Below are positions 53,222 to 61,519 of a DNA stretch of 64,000 nucleotides, piece after piece (position 1 is the first letter of the stretch; each line of letters starts with the position of its first letter). A program made the position numbers and the translations under genes. Where the stretch lies: assembly GCA_965262175.1 (NCBI GenBank), contig CBDHES010000002.1, positions 806,001-870,000 of the forward strand. Direction: 5' to 3'. This DNA comes from CADEDH01 sp965262175. GTDB taxonomy: Bacteria > Actinomycetota > Acidimicrobiia > Acidimicrobiales > SZUA-35. Under the pieces are notes generated by a model. The model did no database searches. It was given only the letters and a program-made list of their open reading frames with translations, and had not been told where the DNA came from.

Positions 53222-53659
53222 GTGCACCTCGATCCGACCGATGGCAACCTCGTCCACCTGCTGGAGCGAGGGCTCACCGGTCCGGTGACGATGCTGAACC
53301 TGCTCCGGTTCCGCGATATCGCCGACTACGACCCGTTCCCCGACCTGGCCCCGGCGGCGCCGATCTCCGGCCGGGAGGCCTACGACCGGTACATCGCCCA
53401 CACCTTGCCGTTCCTCGAGGCGTCGGGTGGCTCGCTCACGTTCCTGGGCGACGGCGGGCATGTGTTCATCGGTCCGGCCGAGGAGCGGTGGGATCTCGTC
53501 ATGCTCGTCCGCCAGACGTCGATCGAGGACTTCTTCGCCTTCGCCGACAACGCCGCCTACCTGGCCGGGATCGGCCACCGGACCGCCGCCCTCCTCGACA
53601 GCCGGCTCCTCCCCGTCGTCGAGCGTCCGGGCGTCCCCGGCAGGTCGGCGCCCGCCTAG
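53222..53659 (+). CDS. DUF1330-family protein
   Basis: 145 residues of the dimeric alpha/beta-barrel DUF1330 type: LTGPVTMLNLLRFRDIADY, PISGREAYDRYIAHTLPFLEASGGSLTFLG, ERWDLVMLVRQTSIEDFFAFADN and HRTAALLDSRLLPV. No activity is established for the family. GTG at 53222 is the only in-frame start near the conserved part. Its stop lies 7 nt from the convergent kinase gene, and a 7-bp GC hairpin (53659-53677) spans both stops. Confidence 0.75.
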   Translation: MHLDPTDGNLVHLLERGLTGPVTMLNLLRFRDIADYDPFPDLAPAAPISGREAYDRYIAHTLPFLEASGGSLTFLGDGGHVFIGPAEERWDLVMLVRQTSIEDFFAFADNAAYLAGIGHRTAALLDSRLLPVVERPGVPGRSAPA

Positions 53660-53666
53660 GCCGGCT

Positions 53667-55829
53667 TCAGGCCGGCCACACCCGCACCACGTCGTCCCAC
53701 CCGACCGAGGCGACCCGGCCGCCGGGGCCGTCGACGGCGATGGCCAGGATCTGTTCGCTGTGGAGTTGGGACTCGTCGTCCGGTTCGGTTGGCGCGGCCG
53801 GGTCCCACCACACGAGCCGGCCAGCTTCGGTACCGGCCACGAGCCGCCCGTCGGGCAGGGCGGCGAGCGACAGGATGGCCTGGTCGGCGTCGAGCACCCG
53901 AGCGGTCCCGGTCCGCAACGCCACCGGATCGGCGGCGGGCGACCGGGGGTCCCAGAGGTAGATCGTGCCGTCGGCGCCGCCGGACGCGACCCGCCCATCG
54001 TCCAGGGCGATGACGGCCCAGACCGGGAGGACGTCGCCGTCGATGGGCACCGCATGGGCATCGAAGGTGCCGAGGGCGGTATCGCCGGCCACCGGGTCCC
54101 ACACCTTGACGGTTCCGTCGATGCTCGACGAGACGATGTCGCCGTTGTCGAGCACGAGGAGCGAGACGACCGGAGCGGCGTGGGCCGACCAGGTTCGCAC
54201 CGGCTCGTCGGGTGAGGCGATGTCCCAGATCCGGAGGGCGTGATCGTCGCAGCACCGGGTGCCGTCGACCCGGTCGAAGCCGGTCCCGGTGACCAGTCGC
54301 CCATCCCGGACCTCGGCGATGGCCCACACGTCGGCCGGGTGGTCGAGCTCGACCACCGGACCGTCGACGTCGTCGGGGTCCCACACCAGCACCCGGTTGT
54401 CCCAACCGGCCGAGGCGACCCGCCCATCGGCCAGGGCGACCAACTGCCACACGGCCCCCCGGTGGCCGGTGAATCGGGAGGGCGCAGCCGCCGGGTCGTC
54501 GGCGTCCCAGACGAGGGCCTCGCCGGTGTTGCTGGCGGTCACCAGCCGGCCATCGTCGAGCCACACCGCGTCGGTGACCGCCGGCTCGGACCGCAGGAAC
54601 TCGGGGAGGCCGGGGTCACCGTCGGTGAGATGGCCCGCCAGTTCGACCACCTCGCCGCCGGTCGCTTCGATGGCCTCCATCGCTTCGGCGACGTCGGCGT
54701 CGGTCACGTCGCCCTCGCCGGCCGGGGCCTCGTCCGGCCCATCGGTCGCCGTCGCCGCGGCAGGGTCGGCGTCCCGGTCGGCGTCGGGTTCGGCGTCGGC
54801 CAGCAACCCGGACGTGACCAGGGCCACGACGCCGACCGCCACCACCACGGCACCGACCAAGATCCCCACCAGCACCGTGCTCACGCCTCGACGGGGCTGG
54901 GGAAGGGTCGGCGGCGGCGGATGCCTGGTCTCGGCACCGGGCCCCCGGCCGGCTCCGAGGGAGGGCTGCGGTGGGCCCGTCCCGAGCCCGGGGGCCGGCC
55001 CGTTCCGGTCGGTGCCGTCGAGCACCGTCTGGAGGGCGGTGGCCAGCTCGGCCGCCGACTCGGGGCGGGCCGCCGGGTCCTTGGCCAGGGTGCGGAGGAT
55101 CAGGTCGCGCAGCGCCGGTGGGGCCAGGTGGTCGGGAAGGGGCGGGGCCGGATCGGTCACGACCCGCCGGAGGATCTGGGTATCGGTGTCGGCGCCCTCG
55201 ACCGAGAACGGGGGTCGGCCGGTCACCAGGTGGTGGAGGGTCGAGGCGACCGAGTACAGGTCCGATCGGTGGTCGCGGGGGCCCGAGAAGCTCTCGGGGG
55301 CGGTGTGGAGGAGCGACATCGCCACCTCGCCCGACCCGGTCCGGGAGTGATCGGCGAGCTGGGCGATCCCGAAGTCGGTCAGCTTTGCCCGGTCGCCGTC
55401 GAGGAGGATGTTGGCCGGCTTGATGTCGCGGTGGACGACCCCGTGCCCGTGGGCGAACTCGAGCGCCCGGCACACGCCGATGACGTGACGGACCGCTTCC
55501 CGCCACGGCATCGCCCCGTCGCGGTCGAGTCGATCCCGCAAGCTCCCCCCGGGCACCAGCTCCATCATCAGATAGGGCTGGCCGTTGGGCATCCGCTCCG
55601 CCTGGAAGAGGGTGACGATGTTCTCGTGGCTGGAGAGCCGGCCCATCGCCTTGCGTTCCCGGTCGAACCCTCGGCCGCCGGTCGCCTCGACCGGGCTGGT
55701 CAGCACCTTGACCGCCACCGGTCGGTCCATCCTCGTATCGAACGCGGCGTACACGGCGCCGAACCCGCCGGCCCCGAGCGGTCTCACGTCGATGAGGTAG
55801 GGAATCCCGAGATCCACCTCAGCTGACAA
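53667..55829 (-). CDS. Membrane Ser/Thr protein kinase with extracytoplasmic WD40-like propeller
   Basis: 720 residues. Kinase domain about 10-275: GAGGFGAVYAAF, VAVKVL (Lys), HRDIKPANILL, DFGIAQL, TAPESFSG and DHRSDLYSVASTLHHL. A Pro-rich linker leads to one membrane span near 316-338. Outside, after an acidic Asp/Ala stretch, about seven WD40-type blades (ALVWDADDP, NRVLVWDPDD, ALRIWDIA, GTVKVWDPV, GTIYLWDPR, RLVWWDPA, VVRVWPA) probably form a propeller sensor or docking surface. TTG at 55829 with GAGGGGGA upstream is preferred; GTG at 55817 is possible. Convergent with DUF1330. Confidence 0.88.
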   Translation of the reverse strand: MSAEVDLGIPYLIDVRPLGAGGFGAVYAAFDTRMDRPVAVKVLTSPVEATGGRGFDRERKAMGRLSSHENIVTLFQAERMPNGQPYLMMELVPGGSLRDRLDRDGAMPWREAVRHVIGVCRALEFAHGHGVVHRDIKPANILLDGDRAKLTDFGIAQLADHSRTGSGEVAMSLLHTAPESFSGPRDHRSDLYSVASTLHHLVTGRPPFSVEGADTDTQILRRVVTDPAPPLPDHLAPPALRDLILRTLAKDPAARPESAAELATALQTVLDGTDRNGPAPGLGTGPPQPSLGAGRGPGAETRHPPPPTLPQPRRGVSTVLVGILVGAVVVAVGVVALVTSGLLADAEPDADRDADPAAATATDGPDEAPAGEGDVTDADVAEAMEAIEATGGEVVELAGHLTDGDPGLPEFLRSEPAVTDAVWLDDGRLVTASNTGEALVWDADDPAAAPSRFTGHRGAVWQLVALADGRVASAGWDNRVLVWDPDDVDGPVVELDHPADVWAIAEVRDGRLVTGTGFDRVDGTRCCDDHALRIWDIASPDEPVRTWSAHAAPVVSLLVLDNGDIVSSSIDGTVKVWDPVAGDTALGTFDAHAVPIDGDVLPVWAVIALDDGRVASGGADGTIYLWDPRSPAADPVALRTGTARVLDADQAILSLAALPDGRLVAGTEAGRLVWWDPAAPTEPDDESQLHSEQILAIAVDGPGGRVASVGWDDVVRVWPA

Positions 55830-55979
55830 CGGTCCCCCTCGCCGACCCCGACCCGTACAGCTCAAACCTACCCCGCGCCTCGACCTCGGCGGGAGCGGGG
55901 TCGGCGCCGTCGCCGGGTCTCCACGGGATCTCCAGATCGGCTCCATGCCTGCCGGGCCGGCGACGAGGACGATGACCCC

Positions 55980-56531
55980 ATGACCAACCTCCACCTGATC
56001 ACCACCACCGACCTCGACCGGGCGGAGCCGATCGTCGTCCGGGAGCTGGGGCCCGCCGATCGGGCTGCCGTCATCGAGCTGTTCGAGGGGCTGTCGGACG
56101 CCGACCGCTACTACCGGTTCCTTCGCCCGATGCCGAGCTATCCGCCGTCGATGGTCCGGCTGCTCACCGCCATGGACGGCGTCGACCACATCGCGGTCGG
56201 TGCCATCGACCCCGGCGGACGAGCGCTCGGCGTGGCCCGGTTCGTCCGGTACTCGGGCCGGCCCGACACCGCCGACCTCGCCGTCACGGTCGCCGGCGCC
56301 GCCCGGGGACGGGGCCTGGCCCGACGGCTGATCGAGGCCGCGGCCGACGCTGCGGGCTCGGTCGGCATCGTGGAGCTGACCATCGACGTCCACCCGCAGA
56401 ACCGGCCGGCGCTGGCCCTGTTCCGGTCGCTGGGGTTCGAGCTGCACTTCGACGATGGCACGATCGTGGGCCGCCGGGCGGTCGAATCGACCCTCGACCC
56501 CGAGCCCGCCGCCCTCGCCATCGCCGCCTGA
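55980..56531 (+). CDS. GNAT-family N-acetyltransferase
   Basis: 183 residues: IVVRELGPADRAAVIELFEGLSDADRYYRF, HIAVGAIDPGGRALGVARFVR, TADLAVTVAGAARGRGLARRLIEAA (acetyl-CoA loop) and IDVHPQNRPALALFRSLGFE. The GLSDADRYYRFL segment is shared with the Pat-like acetyltransferase domain that modifies acyl-CoA synthetases, but no cyclic-nucleotide domain is present; protein acetylation is only a possibility. ATG at 55980. Divergent from the kinase gene across 150 nt; a large terminator hairpin follows. Confidence 0.82.
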   Translation: MTNLHLITTTDLDRAEPIVVRELGPADRAAVIELFEGLSDADRYYRFLRPMPSYPPSMVRLLTAMDGVDHIAVGAIDPGGRALGVARFVRYSGRPDTADLAVTVAGAARGRGLARRLIEAAADAAGSVGIVELTIDVHPQNRPALALFRSLGFELHFDDGTIVGRRAVESTLDPEPAALAIAA

Positions 56532-56553
56532 CTGGGACGACCGGGGGTTGGGC

Positions 56554-56603
56554 GACCGGCCGGGCCGAGTCCGGTCCCTCCTCCGGACCCGGCCCGGCCG
56601 GTC
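56554..56603. terminator. Bidirectional terminator-like hairpin
   Basis: A 14-bp perfect stem (56554-56567 with 56590-56603) continues into a 6-bp GTCCGG/CCGGAC stem (56569-56574 with 56583-56588) around an 8-nt loop. It lies 22 nt after the GNAT stop and 20 nt after the stop of the convergent small gene, the expected place for a shared terminator. No T-tract. Confidence 0.7.
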
Positions 56604-56623
56604 AGATCGTGTGCCGCCGGCGG

Positions 56624-56902
56624 TCAGCCGACGGCGAGATGGCGTCGAACGAGATCGAGGCGACGGTCGTCACCCTCGACCACGAAGTCGCCGTCGGCGG
56701 TGACGTCGACCACCTGCACCCCCTCGGACCGCAGCCGGGCCACGGCGAAGGTGAGCAGCTCGTTCTCGGGAACCGATCGGTCGAGATCCCGATCGGCGCC
56801 CGCCTCGTCTGGCTGAGCGAATCGCAGCAACTGGGCCCGCGACACGGTGTCGGTGGTGGCCGTGCCGGTGGTGCCGGCCGCTGGATCCCCGCTGCAGGTC
56901 AT
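56624..56902 (-). CDS. Small hypothetical protein
   Basis: 92 residues, acidic, no membrane span. The C-terminal half looks like an alpha/beta unit (NELLTFAVARLRSEGVQVVDVTADGDFVVEGDDRRLDLVRRHLA). No family is recognised. It ends at the shared terminator hairpin and starts 119 nt from the divergent methyltransferase gene. Coding status is supported by composition and by clean boundaries, but weakly. Confidence 0.45.
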   Translation of the reverse strand: MTCSGDPAAGTTGTATTDTVSRAQLLRFAQPDEAGADRDLDRSVPENELLTFAVARLRSEGVQVVDVTADGDFVVEGDDRRLDLVRRHLAVG

Positions 56903-57021
56903 GGCTGCGACGATAGGAGGGCCGACCCGATCGGTCTGCCGAGAACTCGGCGCTCACCACGATCGGTCGTGGACGGGACGGCCCGGCCCTCACGGACGGT
57001 GGTGGCTATGGTTGAGCATCG

Positions 57022-57642
57022 ATGAGCGACCTGCCGCCGAATCATCACGCCGACTACCCCCAATTCACCGGGGCGTTCGGGTATCTGGCGGGGTTGACGA
57101 TGACCATGGGTCGGGGCCGGGACGCCCACCTGGTGGCGGAGCTGGCCAACCTGAGCGGCGATGAGCACGTCGTCGACATCGGCTGCGGCCCGGGAACCGC
57201 GGTCCGGGTCGCGGCCCGCCGAGGGTGCCGGGTGACCGGGGTCGACCCTTCGGCGCCGATGCTTCGCCTCGCCCGAGCGCTGACCCGGATTCGACCACCG
57301 GCGGGGGCGATCTCCTGGCGGTTGGCCGGCGCCGAGAACCTCGGCCTGCCCGACGGGTCGGCCGACGTGTGCTGGTCGCTGGCATCGGTCCACCACTGGC
57401 CGGACCTCGACGGGGGCCTGCGGGAGGTTCGGCGGGTGACCCGCCCCGGCGGTCGGTTCATCGCCATGGAGAAGCGATCCGCGCCGGGGGCGACCGGAAC
57501 CGCCAGCCATGGTTGGACCGCCGGCCAGGCCGACGCCATGGCGGGTCGGCTCCTCGATCACGGGTTCACGACGCCCCAGATCACCAACCACGACATCGGC
57601 GGGCGGCGGGTCGTGGCGGTGACCGGGCGCCTGCCGACGTAG
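57022..57642 (+). CDS. Class I SAM-dependent methyltransferase
   Basis: 206 residues with a Methyltransf_11 core: motif I VVDIGCGPGTAVRVAARRG, the acidic end of strand 2 in VTGVDPS, ENLGLPDGSADVCWSLASVHHW and LREVRRVTRPGGRFIAME. A short N-terminal segment (HHADYPQFTGAFGYLAG) precedes it. The substrate is unknown. A small CGGGCC/GGCCCG hairpin immediately follows the stop, before the convergent lipoprotein gene. Confidence 0.85.
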   Translation: MSDLPPNHHADYPQFTGAFGYLAGLTMTMGRGRDAHLVAELANLSGDEHVVDIGCGPGTAVRVAARRGCRVTGVDPSAPMLRLARALTRIRPPAGAISWRLAGAENLGLPDGSADVCWSLASVHHWPDLDGGLREVRRVTRPGGRFIAMEKRSAPGATGTASHGWTAGQADAMAGRLLDHGFTTPQITNHDIGGRRVVAVTGRLPT

Positions 57643-57663
57643 CGGGCCCCACCGGGCGGCCCG
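57643..57663. terminator. Short GC hairpin between convergent genes
   Basis: CGGGCC (57643-57648) pairs with GGCCCG (57658-57663), 9-nt loop, starting at the base after the methyltransferase stop. It is the only structure in the 33-bp gap before the stop of the convergent lipoprotein gene. Confidence 0.4.
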
Positions 57664-57675
57664 ACGATCCGACCC

Positions 57676-59295
57676 TTAGAACGACGGGGGGAAGTCCTCG
57701 GGACGGAGGTCCTGTTCGGTGACGTAGAGGTCGCCGGTGAGGGTCTCGTCCTCGTAGTAGCTCCCGACCCAGATGGCGTACTGCCCGGCGAGGGGGTCGG
57801 GGATGGTGATGACCGGGTCGAACAGGAGCTCGCTGTCGTCGCCACACGTCCATCGCCCGTCGGGGCCGAGGACGGCCAGGGTCGTGTCGCCGTCGAAGAG
57901 GTCGGCGACGAAGAAGATCCGGAGCTGGGCGGCGGTCCCGCTCCACTCGACGATGTAGTCGGGCTCAACGGCGACGAACCCGACACAGTCGGCGCTGGCC
58001 AGCGCCGCCGCCGACTCGGCCCCGCCCGACAGGACGTCTTCGGTGATATGAGGATCGGGGGTGAACCCGGCGGTCAACGCCACCCCGCCGAACGTGCCCG
58101 AGGCGTAGTCGGGCGGACCGTCGCCTGGCGGCTCGGCGTCGGCTCCCCGCATGTCGTCGAGCGACAGCTCCTGCTCGGTGAGCAGCAGCTGCCCGGGGAT
58201 GGTCACCCCGGGCAGGAAGCTCCCGACCCAGATGGCGTACTCCCCCGACGCCGGCTCGGCGATGGTGATCGCCGGATCCCGCGATCCCTCGGTGTCGTCG
58301 CCGCAGGTCCACACGCCGTCGGGAGCGAGCACGGCGAGGGTGGCGTCCTCGCCGGCCAGGTCGGCGGCGAACGCCATCCGGAGCTGGGCGGTGGTCCCGC
58401 TCCAGTCGACGACGAAATCGGGCTCGACGGCGACGAAGCCGGCGCACTCCGGGCCGGCGTAGGCCGGGGCGAACTGGTCGCCGCCGCTCACGACCTCGAC
58501 GGTGTAGGGGTCGGGGCTGAACCCGGCCTCGAGGGCCACCGAACCGAACGACCCGGTCCCGAAGCCCGGTTGGGGTCGGGCCTCGACCTGGAACGCCGAG
58601 GCACTCAGCTCCAGCTCGGTGACGAACAGCCGACCCTCGATCGAACCGCCCGGCTCCGGGGTTCCGACCCAGACCCCGTAGGGCCCGACCGCCGGGCGGT
58701 CGACGAGGACCAAGGGGTCGGGCAGGCCGTCGCTGTCGTCGCCGCAGGTCCACACGCCGTCGGGTCCGAGCACGGCGAGGCTGGCGTCGGTGCCGGCTCG
58801 CTCGGCGGTGAACAACACCCGGAGCTGGGCGGTGTCGCCGCTCCAGTCGACGACGAAGTCGGGCTCGGGAGCGATGTAGCCGGCGCAGCCGGCGTCGGCG
58901 AACGAGGCCGCCGGTTCCGAGCCGCCGCCGGTGACGTCATGGGCGTAGGGATCGGGGAGGAACCCGGCCGCCAGATCGACCGTGCCCGACGTCCCGGTCA
59001 TGACGTCGGGCGGCTCGGCGTCTCCCTCGGCGTCGCCGGCCTTGTCCTCGGTCGCCGACCCGCCGCCGGCTGCCGGGTCGTCGCCGTCGTCGTCGGTCGC
59101 GGTCGGGTCGTTCCCGGCCTGGCCGGCGGTGGCGTCATCGCCCTCGTCGTCGCTGGCGAAGGGGCCGACGTCGAGGCCGCAGCCGGCGACCGTCAGGCCG
59201 GCGACGGCGACCAGCGCCACGACGAGCAGGCGAGCGGGGAGGCCGGCGCGAGCCGGTCGGGGCCGTCGACCCAACGGTGATCTCGGTTCGTTCAC
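57676..59295 (-). CDS. Lipoprotein with three tandem ~135-residue domains
   Basis: 539 residues. Signal peptide with lipobox VAGC near residue 39, an acidic Asp/Gly/Ala linker (about 45-100), then three homologous repeats. Each has a GxV-L-AGF-PDP start, a Cys in DAGCAGYIA, GPECAGFVA or SADCVGFVA, then EPDFVVDWSG-TAQLR, LAVLGPDGVWTCGDD and YAIWVGS, ending in a LxxTEqEL motif. Two conserved cysteines per repeat suggest one disulfide each. The architecture recalls pre-peptidase C-terminal/PPC-type beta-sandwiches common in secreted proteins; function is unknown. GTG start at 59295. Confidence 0.72.
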   Translation of the reverse strand: MNEPRSPLGRRPRPARAGLPARLLVVALVAVAGLTVAGCGLDVGPFASDDEGDDATAGQAGNDPTATDDDGDDPAAGGGSATEDKAGDAEGDAEPPDVMTGTSGTVDLAAGFLPDPYAHDVTGGGSEPAASFADAGCAGYIAPEPDFVVDWSGDTAQLRVLFTAERAGTDASLAVLGPDGVWTCGDDSDGLPDPLVLVDRPAVGPYGVWVGTPEPGGSIEGRLFVTELELSASAFQVEARPQPGFGTGSFGSVALEAGFSPDPYTVEVVSGGDQFAPAYAGPECAGFVAVEPDFVVDWSGTTAQLRMAFAADLAGEDATLAVLAPDGVWTCGDDTEGSRDPAITIAEPASGEYAIWVGSFLPGVTIPGQLLLTEQELSLDDMRGADAEPPGDGPPDYASGTFGGVALTAGFTPDPHITEDVLSGGAESAAALASADCVGFVAVEPDYIVEWSGTAAQLRIFFVADLFDGDTTLAVLGPDGRWTCGDDSELLFDPVITIPDPLAGQYAIWVGSYYEDETLTGDLYVTEQDLRPEDFPPSF

Positions 59296-59405
59296 GGCCT
59301 GCCCATTCTGTGATGCTCACCCCGGCTGCTGGCGGACGTCCACCCTCCATGACAGCACAGCCGAGCCCGGCTGCGGCCGCGTCGAGGCGACGCCCGAGGG
59401 GCGCG

Positions 59406-59434
59406 TTGACCCCGCCCGGTGCGGACACTACGTT
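59406..59434 (+). promoter_or_regulatory. Candidate promoter for coiled-coil membrane protein gene
   Basis: TTGACC (59406-59411), a 17-nt spacer and TACGTT (59429-59434) end 14 nt before the ATG at 59449, so the transcript would be nearly leaderless. The -35 is good and the -10 moderate. The rest of 59296-59448 shows nothing further. Confidence 0.45.
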
Positions 59435-59448
59435 GCCGACCACGCCGT

Positions 59449-60225
59449 ATGAGGAATCACAAGGGCTTGGTGGTGGCGTTCGTGGTCGTGTACTCGACCG
59501 TCGTCGTCTTCACGCTGTGGATCCTGCTGGAGGTCTGGCAGTCGGGCGAGGTACCGGCCATCACCTCGGCGGTCGGGGTGATCGCATCATCGCTGATGGG
59601 GACGGTGCTGCCGTGGGCCATCGACGGCATCGTCAACCGGGGCCGGGACGACGACCTGGCCGAGCAGCGTCGCCTCGTGGAGGCCCAGCGGGCCCAGGCC
59701 GATCGGCTGGAGGAGGCCATGGACCGGATGTCGGATCAGCTGGAGGCGTCCCGCCACGAGATCTCCCGGTTGGCGATGGAGAACACCGCGCTCCGGTTGG
59801 AGGCCGATGAGCTGGCCACGACGCCGTCGTCGCCGCCCGAGACGGTCGCCCCCGAGTTCCTCGACCGGCCCGCCACGGTCCCGTCGTTCGTCGACGTGGG
59901 ATCGACCGGCGGCGGGGCCGGTGCGGTGACCGTCGAGGCCGTCGGTTCCGCTGCGGTCGGGGTGACGATCGGGGCGTCGGTGGTCGCGGCGACGCTGGTC
60001 GTCGTCGTCGGGGTGGTCCCGTTCCTGGTCGAGCGGACGGTCGCCCTCGTCGTGGCGGGCTGTGCGGTCGCCTTCGTCGCCTCGCTGGTGGTCAACACCG
60101 CCGCCGCCCGGTCGCGGGCGGTGGCCCGCCGCCGGTCGGGCCTCGATCAGCTCGACGAGCACCGTGGCCGTTCCCGGCTTCCCGGCGGCGACGGAGCCAA
60201 CGGCAACCGACCCGACGCCTCCTAG
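59449..60225 (+). CDS. Membrane protein with central coiled coil
   Basis: 258 residues. Two N-terminal spans (LVVAFVVVYSTVVVFTLWIL and ITSAVGVIASSLMGTVLPWAI), then a charged heptad-rich stretch (about 65-120; LAEQRRLVEAQRAQADRLEE, MDRMSDQLEASRHEISRL) that should form a coiled coil. A linker leads to two further hydrophobic segments around 165-215 and a basic C-terminus. No family is recognised. ATG at 59449 is preferred because of the promoter just upstream. The LuxR-type gene follows after 203 nt. Confidence 0.6.
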   Translation: MRNHKGLVVAFVVVYSTVVVFTLWILLEVWQSGEVPAITSAVGVIASSLMGTVLPWAIDGIVNRGRDDDLAEQRRLVEAQRAQADRLEEAMDRMSDQLEASRHEISRLAMENTALRLEADELATTPSSPPETVAPEFLDRPATVPSFVDVGSTGGGAGAVTVEAVGSAAVGVTIGASVVAATLVVVVGVVPFLVERTVALVVAGCAVAFVASLVVNTAAARSRAVARRRSGLDQLDEHRGRSRLPGGDGANGNRPDAS

Positions 60226-60331
60226 GGGCTCGGGTCGGTCGAGACCCAGCCGGCCGCCGTGCCGGACGAGGTGACAGACCCGACAGGGCGGCGAGCGCCG
60301 ACCCAAAACGCTTCGGTGGTATTCTGGAGCG

Positions 60332-60395
60332 CTTGGGGATGAGACCCGGGGGGCGTCACGCTGGCCGACGGTCGGCGTCACCGGATCGCCCCAAG
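60332..60395 (+). other. Structured leader upstream of LuxR-type gene
   Basis: CTTGGGG (60332-60338) pairs with CCCCAAG (60389-60395), enclosing a GCCGAC/GTCGGC hairpin near 60364-60376 and two direct copies of ggcgtcac. A weak -10-like TATTCT lies at 60320-60325. Whether this is a regulatory leader or chance pairing in GC-rich DNA is open. Confidence 0.3.
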
Positions 60396-60428
60396 CCGAA
60401 CGTCATCCCGCTCCGTAGGACGTGACCC

Positions 60429-61202
60429 GTGGCCGAGCACGCCGACCCTCCAGGTGACCTGGATCACCCGACCGACGACGATGTCGTGGCCCTGGCCCGC
60501 CGGGTGATCTGGCTCTGCCAGGGCATCGCCGAGAGCCATCGTCTCGGCACCGGACCGGCCCCGATGGAGGGTGTCCTGTCCGACCAACGCAACGGCGCCC
60601 GGGGGACCGGCTCCCCGGCCCTCGACAACGTCTTGACCCGCGACTACATCGAGGAGCTGGCCCAGGCCTATACCCGGCGGCTGCCGTGGCCGGTCGTCGC
60701 CGCCCGGGCCCAGTGGGCCCGTGACACGGCCCGCTTCATGGGCGAGCGGGGCGCGCCGTCGCAGGCCGTGGCCACCGAATGGGAGATGGTGGAGCGCCTG
60801 GTCCGCATCTTCGCCGATCGGCTGCTCGACATGGTGCCGGAGGGGACCCCGGTGTGCGACGAGGAGTTCCCGCCCAACTTCATCCTCCGCTTCGACCTGT
60901 TGGGCGACCTCTCCTCGGCCGAGGCGGTCACCGTCCTCGACGATGCGGCCCGGGCCGTGGAACGGGCCCTGGTCATCGATCTGACCGACGACAACCCGCT
61001 GACCGACGAGGAGACCGAGTTGGTCCGGGCCCTCGTCGAGGGCAAGGCGGTCGGCGACATCGCCGTCGAGTTCGGCCACTCCGAGCGGTCGGTCTATCGC
61101 AAGCTCCGGACGGTATGGGACAAGGTCGGGGTGGCGTCCCGAGCCGAGGGCATCGCCCTGGTCGCCGCCAGGGGGTGGCTGCGGGAGCCGCTCGGTTCCT
61201 GA
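60429..61202 (+). CDS. LuxR/FixJ-type DNA-binding regulator
   Basis: 257 residues. The C-terminal 65 residues form a GerE-type HTH: LTDEETELVRALVEGKAVGDIAVEFGHSERSVYRKLRTVWDKVGVASRAEGIALVAARGWL. The N-terminal 180 residues are mainly helical (VVALARRVIWLCQGIAESHRLG, YIEELAQAYTRRLPWPVVAARAQWARD) and match no receiver or PAS domain I know. GTG at 60429 is the start; an overlapping GTG at 60423 is in another frame. Target genes are unknown. Confidence 0.7.
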   Translation: MAEHADPPGDLDHPTDDDVVALARRVIWLCQGIAESHRLGTGPAPMEGVLSDQRNGARGTGSPALDNVLTRDYIEELAQAYTRRLPWPVVAARAQWARDTARFMGERGAPSQAVATEWEMVERLVRIFADRLLDMVPEGTPVCDEEFPPNFILRFDLLGDLSSAEAVTVLDDAARAVERALVIDLTDDNPLTDEETELVRALVEGKAVGDIAVEFGHSERSVYRKLRTVWDKVGVASRAEGIALVAARGWLREPLGS

Positions 61203-61519
61203 GGCACCCGCCCTGGCGCCCGCCCGCCGCCGACCGGCCCCGAGGGTTGCGGTCAGGCCCCGCCTTACGCAAATCTTTCTTCAATCTGTCAGACATGCGC
61301 CAGGGGGGCCATGGTTTGATGATGCCTGTCGGCGCCCCCGCTCGGTGTTGCCGAGGCCGACCGGGCCTTCGGGCTCGGCTGCTCGGGTGGTCTCCGTTCC
61401 TTGGATCTTCCGCTACCTCCGCAAAGCGGAACATGCCGCCGCCAAGGGGAGCGGAGACCACCCAACCTCGGCCCGACCACATCTCGGGCCGGCCACGTCT
61501 CGTCCCGGCCCGGCTGGCG
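61203..61519. other. 317-bp convergent intergenic region
   Basis: No gene is supported between the LuxR-type and HD-domain genes. It contains an AT-richer patch at about 61264-61300 and a three-part hairpin at 61385-61463, both without protein-coding character. Confidence 0.6.
61385..61463. other. Large three-stem hairpin between convergent genes
   Basis: Stem A, 12 bp perfect: GGGTGGTCTCCG (61385-61396) with 61452-61463. Stem B: CCTTGG (61399-61404) with CCAAGG (61442-61447). Stem C: TTCCGC (61408-61413) with GCGGAA (61426-61431). In all 24 pairs in one 79-nt element lying 57 nt past the HD-gene stop. It could be a terminator, a small structured RNA or a remnant of a mobile inverted-repeat element. 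Confidence 0.6.
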
